Position numbers and translations under genes: made by a program
From: an uncultured Pseudomonadota bacterium
GTDB lineage: Bacteria; Pseudomonadota; Gammaproteobacteria; CAJXQU01
Reading direction: 5' to 3'
Length of the DNA: 45,747 nt
NCBI GenBank assembly: GCA_913058255.1
Contig: CAJXQU010000018.1
Location: forward strand, 1 to 45,747
The notes under the pieces: generated by a model
Told to the model about the DNA's origin: nothing
Seen by the model: only the letters and a program-made list of their open reading frames with translations
Database searches by the model: none
Shown: positions 42,101-45,747 of the stretch, one piece after another
Position numbering within the stretch: position 1 is the stretch's first letter
How the letters are laid out: each line of letters begins with the position of its first letter

Positions 42101-45100
42101 CAGACTACTGTTCGGATTCGTGCGGATGTTGAAGTCACGAGTAAAACTCCTGAGTTTGCAACTGTTAATGTTAATCAAACTTTCAATTGGACGATTGTTG
42201 TCACCAACAATGGTCCAGATATTTCTGAAGAAACAACACTTGGCGACACCCTGCCTGTTGGCATGATTCTGACTGGGCCTGCTGTCCCTGCACAAGGCAC
42301 CTGCCCTACGGGTATCGCTGGTGAAAGGGTGATCAGTTGTGATCTTGGGCTACTGAATGATGGTGCTTCTACGTCAATCACTGTGCCAGTTAAGATTACC
42401 AGCTTTGCAGCTTCATACAATAACACCGCAAGTGTAACGACATCTACGGTTGATCAGGTTTCTACCAATAACAGTAAAACCAACTCTGTTGCTGTACGAA
42501 AATCATCACTCGCAGGCTTCGTATATGAAGACAACAATAATGATGGCTCTAAAGGTGGCGGCGAAGCGGGTATCAACAACGTTTCACTTACGTTAAGCGG
42601 CACAGATCTTTATGGAAATGTTGTCTCAGGATCAGCGACTACTGATGGTACTGGTGCTTATAAATTCGACAATCTGCCTCCAAGTGATTCGACTGGTTAT
42701 ACCGTAACCGAAACACATCCGACTACCTATTTTGATGGCCTGGACAACAGTGCGGGAACGATTGTTGCGAACAGTAAAACTACTGATGTTATCAGTGCTA
42801 TTGCCGTTCCGGCTGGCTCTGATGTAACGGGTTACCTCTTTGGTGAATTGAAAAAATCATCTCTGACAGGTTTTGTCTTTAATGATATTGCCACTCCTGA
42901 TAACAATATTAAGGATGCTGGTGAACCAGGCATTCCGAATATTCCAGTAACGCTGACAGGTACAGATGACCTAGGCAATACGATTACACCTATCGTTGTT
43001 AACACAACTTCAACAGGTCAATTTATATTCCCTGATCTACGTCCGGGAACTTACACAATTACAGAAACAACACAGCCCCCGACCTTCACAGATGGCACAG
43101 ATACTGCCGGTGATCTGGGCGGCACAGTCGGCGCTGATGTGATCACGGCTATTCCTCTGCTTGCAGGTCAGGGTGGTGTGAATTATCTGTTTGCTGAAAC
43201 GGGTGTAGGTGGAAGTGTCCTGACTGGTATTGTTTATATCGATGTAAATGATAATGGCGTTCAAGATAGCGGCGAAACTGGTATTCCTGGTGTTAACGTC
43301 ACACTGTCCGGAACGGATATAGATGCCAACCCTGTCAATCTAACGCTTCCTACTGACAGTACTGGCGCTTTCACTTTCAGTGCTCTTGCTCCTAGCAACG
43401 GTGCAGGATACACCCTAACTGAAACACCTCCCGCGACTTACTTTGATGGACAGGAAAACTCCAGTGGTGTGATCATTCCAAATAGTAAAATCACTGATGT
43501 AATTACTAATATTAATGTTCCGTTAAACACGATCGTCACAGGCTACCTGTTTGGTGAACTGACAGGACGAGCAATCTCCGGTTTCGTTTATAACGATGGC
43601 AGTAATGATGGAACAAAAGATCCTGAAAACCCAGGCATAGAAAATGTCACGATTACGCTAACAGGAACAGATGATCTGGGTAATCCTGTGAATGAAGTAA
43701 CCACGACTGATGCCAATGGTGCTTATAGTTTTGCCGATTTACGTCCGGGTACTTATGCATTGCAGGAAACTCAGCCTGCTGGCTATCAGGATCATATCGA
43801 TACGGTTGGTCTGATCGATGCTGCGCCTGTGGGCACGCTACCGAGTAATACTGCCGATGATGTGATCAACGATATTATTTTGCCTGCTGATGGTGATGCT
43901 ACTGAATACAACTTTGCAGATTCTAATACTGCTATCTCAGGATTTGTTTATGTCGATGCCAATAACGATGGTGTTAAAGATGCTGGCGAAGCTGTTATTC
44001 AGGGCGTCACGCTGACACTGTCAGGCAACGACTCTAACAACAACCCTGTCAATCAAACTACAACGACTAATGCCACTGGTGCTTATAGCTTTACAGGCAT
44101 GCTCGCTAGTGATGCCAATGGTTATACAGTCACTGAAACACATCCGACAGCTTGGGCTGATGGTAAAGATACTGCAGGTAATGTTGGCGGTTCAACAGCC
44201 AGCAATGATCAAGTCAGCGGCATCATAATGACATCATCTACACGCGCGTCAGACTATAATTTTGGTGAGCTTGGTGCTTCATTATCCGGCATTGTCTACA
44301 ACGATAATGATGATAATGGCCAACAAGATCCTTCCGAACCGGGTATAGCCGGTGTCACAATTACACTGACAGGAACTGATCTAAACGGTTTTCCCGTCAG
44401 CTTCACAGCAGTAACTGGTGACAATGGTCTTTATCGTTTTAATAACTTACCACTTCCAAATAGTTCGGGGTACACGATCACAGAAACGCAACCTCCGGGC
44501 GTTGCGAATGGTAAAGAAAATCCTAGTAATGTGATTGCGGGGGTTCAAATAACAACACCGGACGTGGAAGGAACCGGTTTCAACTTTGGTGAAATCGTAC
44601 CTTCCGCCCAAACAGCTAGCATTTCAGGTAAGGTGCATGATCGTGATGATCCAAGCATTAGCTATGAGGGTTGGACAGTTGAAATCGTCAAAAACGGTAT
44701 TGTCATAGCAACGACCATTACTGATGCAAACAGTGATTATTTATTTGAAGGTTTGACGCCTGGGACTGGCTACACCATCCGTTTCCGTCATCCTGAAAGT
44801 AATACGATCTTTGGTGTGATTGAAAATGTCAGCCTAACAGCAAACACCCTGCTACCTGATCAAAACTTACCACTTGACCCTTCTGGTGTCGTTTATGACT
44901 CTGTCACTCGGCTACCAGTTCCGGGAGCAATCGTTACATTCTCAGGCCCTCCTGGGTTTAATCCAGCGGTCGATCTGATTGGTGGAGCAGCGAATGTTAA
45001 CCAAGTTGTTGGAGCAGATGGTTTATATAAATACCTATTAAACCCATCAGCGCCAGCGGGCGTATATAGCTTGTCCGTTACTCAACCAGCAGGTTATTTA

Positions 45101-45747
45101 CCACCGAACTCGCTGAATATTCCATCACCTTGTACAGGCACATTAACGGTAGGTGGGGTTCCCGCTCCAGCAGAAGTCCAACCACAGAACACAGCACCAA
45201 CAGGAACAGCTCCTTTTCATAGTCCTGCCAGCTGTCCTGCGCTGGGAGCTGCAGGCACTCAGTATTACTTGAGCTTCAACCTCAGTCCGGCATCGGCTGA
45301 TGTGATCAACAATCACATCCCTCTCGATCCAACGGGCCCGATTTCAGGCCTTACTGTTGTTAAATCGACTCCTAAAACTAATGTCATCCGTGGTGAACTT
45401 ATTCCTTACAGCATAAAAGTGACGAACAACCTTGCAACTCCAATCACCAATATCCGTATTCGCGATCAGATCCCTGCAGGGTTCAAATATGTAACTAACT
45501 CAGCAACACTTGATGGAACGCGTAGCGAACCTCAGATCAACACCCGTGAATTGACATGGCCAGTGCAAAACTATGCGGTTGGTGAGTCACACGAAGCGAA
45601 ATTGCTTTTAGTGGTCGGTGCTGGTGTAGGCGAAGGTGAATACGCCAACCAGGCTTGGGGCATTAACGGACTGACAGGAGCAACAGCGACAGCTATTGCA
45701 AATGCAACTGTCCGAATCATTCCTGATCCGACGTTTGATTGCTCTGA
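39140..45747 (+). CDS. Giant secreted surface protein with DUF11 and SdrD-B repeats (3' partial)
   Basis: Open for 2202 codons to the window edge with no stop. Signal peptide 1-26 (LAAQA-V). Eight DUF11 domains start near residues 27, 152, 282, 412, 553, 698, 841 and 994, with the usual VTNNGP and TC pairs. Six SdrD-B/Cna-B-like repeats (about 1122-1800) open with GFVY-D-NNDG-KD-GE-GI calcium-loop motifs; a divergent seventh starts near 1826. Another DUF11 domain starts near 2068. Such proteins are exported and often sit beside a large OmpA-type partner; the missing end prevents a check. It is probably an adhesin or cell-surface fibre. Minus-strand frames inside it are shadows. Confidence 0.95.
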   Translation, partial: MFKHLQHLAKATLTSILLVTPLAAQAVVDMNISSFTANPNPVTSGGEFHYLLSVENSGNEDAPDANLTITIPSGATVTNLSPGVCTGTSPVLCDFGTLTGTLAGGSPINVDITMTATSAGPASLSSTATVSTSATDGNNGNDSLTQGTTVNRGSDLSISFNASSATTASGGSTFAYVVDVANGGPNDTDDEKVILTLPPQVSYTTSSGSGWSCSAAGQIITCNRSATLVNGSTAPPLTVNAQVTGSSLGTFTALATVSSTTADGDANNNSATHDVQVSAGADMAINKSVLPIPVVAEQPVTFTLSVTNNGPMSSDAVVVTDTLPANYTAISASGSGWTCNVVGQTVTCDADASLAQGSAPAITINATAPSNANIPAAGTSHSNTASLVSSTQDPIPENDSKTINYNIGRYHADLSITKSKTPNPVAQGSTMSSSIRVKNNGPRNATNIIKVEDTLAAGESYSSASPGTGTGWTCSYNQANDTTGGIVTCTHAGPLALNAQTPVLTIPTKAVATGAMQNTACTSTSAGQAPNEFDFNAANDCVTAGGTTSTSGTADLDLLKVVQDLAPGNNDGTLQDDENTLTYTLTVTNRNDTGDTGADATNVVLSDPIPMYAPSNPNYGVTAITATPSQGAACSIGATITCNLGTIINGASANVVITVARPIKDGPWTNTATAFSQNVGDPNRANNTASASITIEPVADVAVESKVQSGPIKAGVEATYIISFKNRGVSKADNIEIVDTFTNLNGMTYTFISASSTLSGSVCTHDVPTRKVTCTGGSLNSGESKSLTVKIRPDYGTSLIYPLNLENTATITTSTLESDGLAGVVNPNNSQSATLVVNPPEVDILVQKKDLVDPLFYDSATASNNIITYEIKVTNQGPSYGTGIQFIDTLTPATGQTLTFLCDKALQGDSCTPATPGQACNNQSTVISSPTSMTCNLPDMETGATTYRYLDFRVDSVPTATGSTVKNNVTVSSNEAESLAGNNTASDQTTVRIRADVEVTSKTPEFATVNVNQTFNWTIVVTNNGPDISEETTLGDTLPVGMILTGPAVPAQGTCPTGIAGERVISCDLGLLNDGASTSITVPVKITSFAASYNNTASVTTSTVDQVSTNNSKTNSVAVRKSSLAGFVYEDNNNDGSKGGGEAGINNVSLTLSGTDLYGNVVSGSATTDGTGAYKFDNLPPSDSTGYTVTETHPTTYFDGLDNSAGTIVANSKTTDVISAIAVPAGSDVTGYLFGELKKSSLTGFVFNDIATPDNNIKDAGEPGIPNIPVTLTGTDDLGNTITPIVVNTTSTGQFIFPDLRPGTYTITETTQPPTFTDGTDTAGDLGGTVGADVITAIPLLAGQGGVNYLFAETGVGGSVLTGIVYIDVNDNGVQDSGETGIPGVNVTLSGTDIDANPVNLTLPTDSTGAFTFSALAPSNGAGYTLTETPPATYFDGQENSSGVIIPNSKITDVITNINVPLNTIVTGYLFGELTGRAISGFVYNDGSNDGTKDPENPGIENVTITLTGTDDLGNPVNEVTTTDANGAYSFADLRPGTYALQETQPAGYQDHIDTVGLIDAAPVGTLPSNTADDVINDIILPADGDATEYNFADSNTAISGFVYVDANNDGVKDAGEAVIQGVTLTLSGNDSNNNPVNQTTTTNATGAYSFTGMLASDANGYTVTETHPTAWADGKDTAGNVGGSTASNDQVSGIIMTSSTRASDYNFGELGASLSGIVYNDNDDNGQQDPSEPGIAGVTITLTGTDLNGFPVSFTAVTGDNGLYRFNNLPLPNSSGYTITETQPPGVANGKENPSNVIAGVQITTPDVEGTGFNFGEIVPSAQTASISGKVHDRDDPSISYEGWTVEIVKNGIVIATTITDANSDYLFEGLTPGTGYTIRFRHPESNTIFGVIENVSLTANTLLPDQNLPLDPSGVVYDSVTRLPVPGAIVTFSGPPGFNPAVDLIGGAANVNQVVGADGLYKYLLNPSAPAGVYSLSVTQPAGYLPPNSLNIPSPCTGTLTVGGVPAPAEVQPQNTAPTGTAPFHSPASCPALGAAGTQYYLSFNLSPASADVINNHIPLDPTGPISGLTVVKSTPKTNVIRGELIPYSIKVTNNLATPITNIRIRDQIPAGFKYVTNSATLDGTRSEPQINTRELTWPVQNYAVGESHEAKLLLVVGAGVGEGEYANQAWGINGLTGATATAIANATVRIIPDPTFDCS
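42506..44617 (+). repeat. Six tandem SdrD-B-like coding repeats (~355 bp period)
   Basis: Repeat starts are near 42506, 42857, 43214, 43569, 43931 and 44279, so periods are 351, 357, 355, 362 and 348 bp (about 118 residues). Each unit has an LxGxVYxDxNxDG opening, an LTGTD strand, GAYxFxxLxPG and a GYTVTET segment. The units are diverged, so recent duplication is not suggested. Confidence 0.9.

Noticed and set aside
39286-43264. Several 60-110-codon frames on both strands within the giant gene
   Set aside because: They are shadows of the repetitive long coding frame; none has a ribosome site or a family pattern.
42506-44617. Tandem ~355-bp repeats as a possible CRISPR or satellite array
   Set aside because: They are diverged protein-coding repeats in one frame, far longer than CRISPR units.

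Overview
The window looks like one end of a contig from a gammaproteobacterium with moderate to low GC, probably marine or aquatic. Support comes from the gene content: an ApaG, Tag, DinB, UvrD and YceI/cytochrome b561 set, an AcrB-type RND operon, FbpABC iron uptake, a Bfr/Bfd pair, HemP, and a nickel superoxide dismutase (NiSOD) with its SodX protease. A Thiotrichales-like relative (Methylophaga or Cycloclasticus type) would fit, but the sequence alone does not fix the taxon. Bases 1-50 are not biological: they are leftover Illumina Nextera i5 adapter.

0.4-7.4 kb holds small housekeeping and repair genes: a secreted unknown, apaG, a NUDIX hydrolase, a WYL/YafY-type regulator overlapping tag, a DUF2461 gene, a VOC protein, a lipoprotein cytochrome c with an unusual Ala/Glu/Lys/Thr linker, and dinB with a DUF1801 gene. 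The regulator gene and the VOC gene share the same promoter-embedded palindrome, which suggests a small regulon. 7.5-14.9 kb holds a zinc-ribbon protein, an unknown membrane protein and a complete RND efflux operon (outer-membrane factor, adaptor, pump). 15-22.3 kb holds yceI with cytochrome b561, an MscS channel, an orphan TRAP-type binding protein behind uvrD and gcvH, and a HIT protein.

22.3-39 kb is dominated by iron and redox genes. A porin, an FMN-binding protein and a PepSY membrane protein form a module with a Fur-box promoter. Around them lie a small unknown gene with two Fur-like boxes, ferritin, two bacterioferritin subunits (one lacking the heme-ligand Met52), bfd (56 codons), fbpABC and hemP (53 codons) with a long structured leader. 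NiSOD with SodX is preceded by an overlapping small membrane-protein gene. At least eight Fur-like boxes can be read in this part. It also holds a remnant of an OafA-type acyltransferase with a large internal deletion, and a divergent module of a MarR regulator with a Cys4 tail, a CPVC mini-thioredoxin and a secreted protein, with strong operator palindromes between.

39.1 kb to the end is one open frame of at least 2202 codons that runs off the window. It encodes a giant secreted surface protein with eight DUF11 domains, six SdrD-B-like repeats of about 118 residues plus a divergent seventh, and a further DUF11 domain. It has an excellent sigma-54 promoter and three upstream palindromes. No tRNA, rRNA, CRISPR array, insertion sequence or prophage was recognised.
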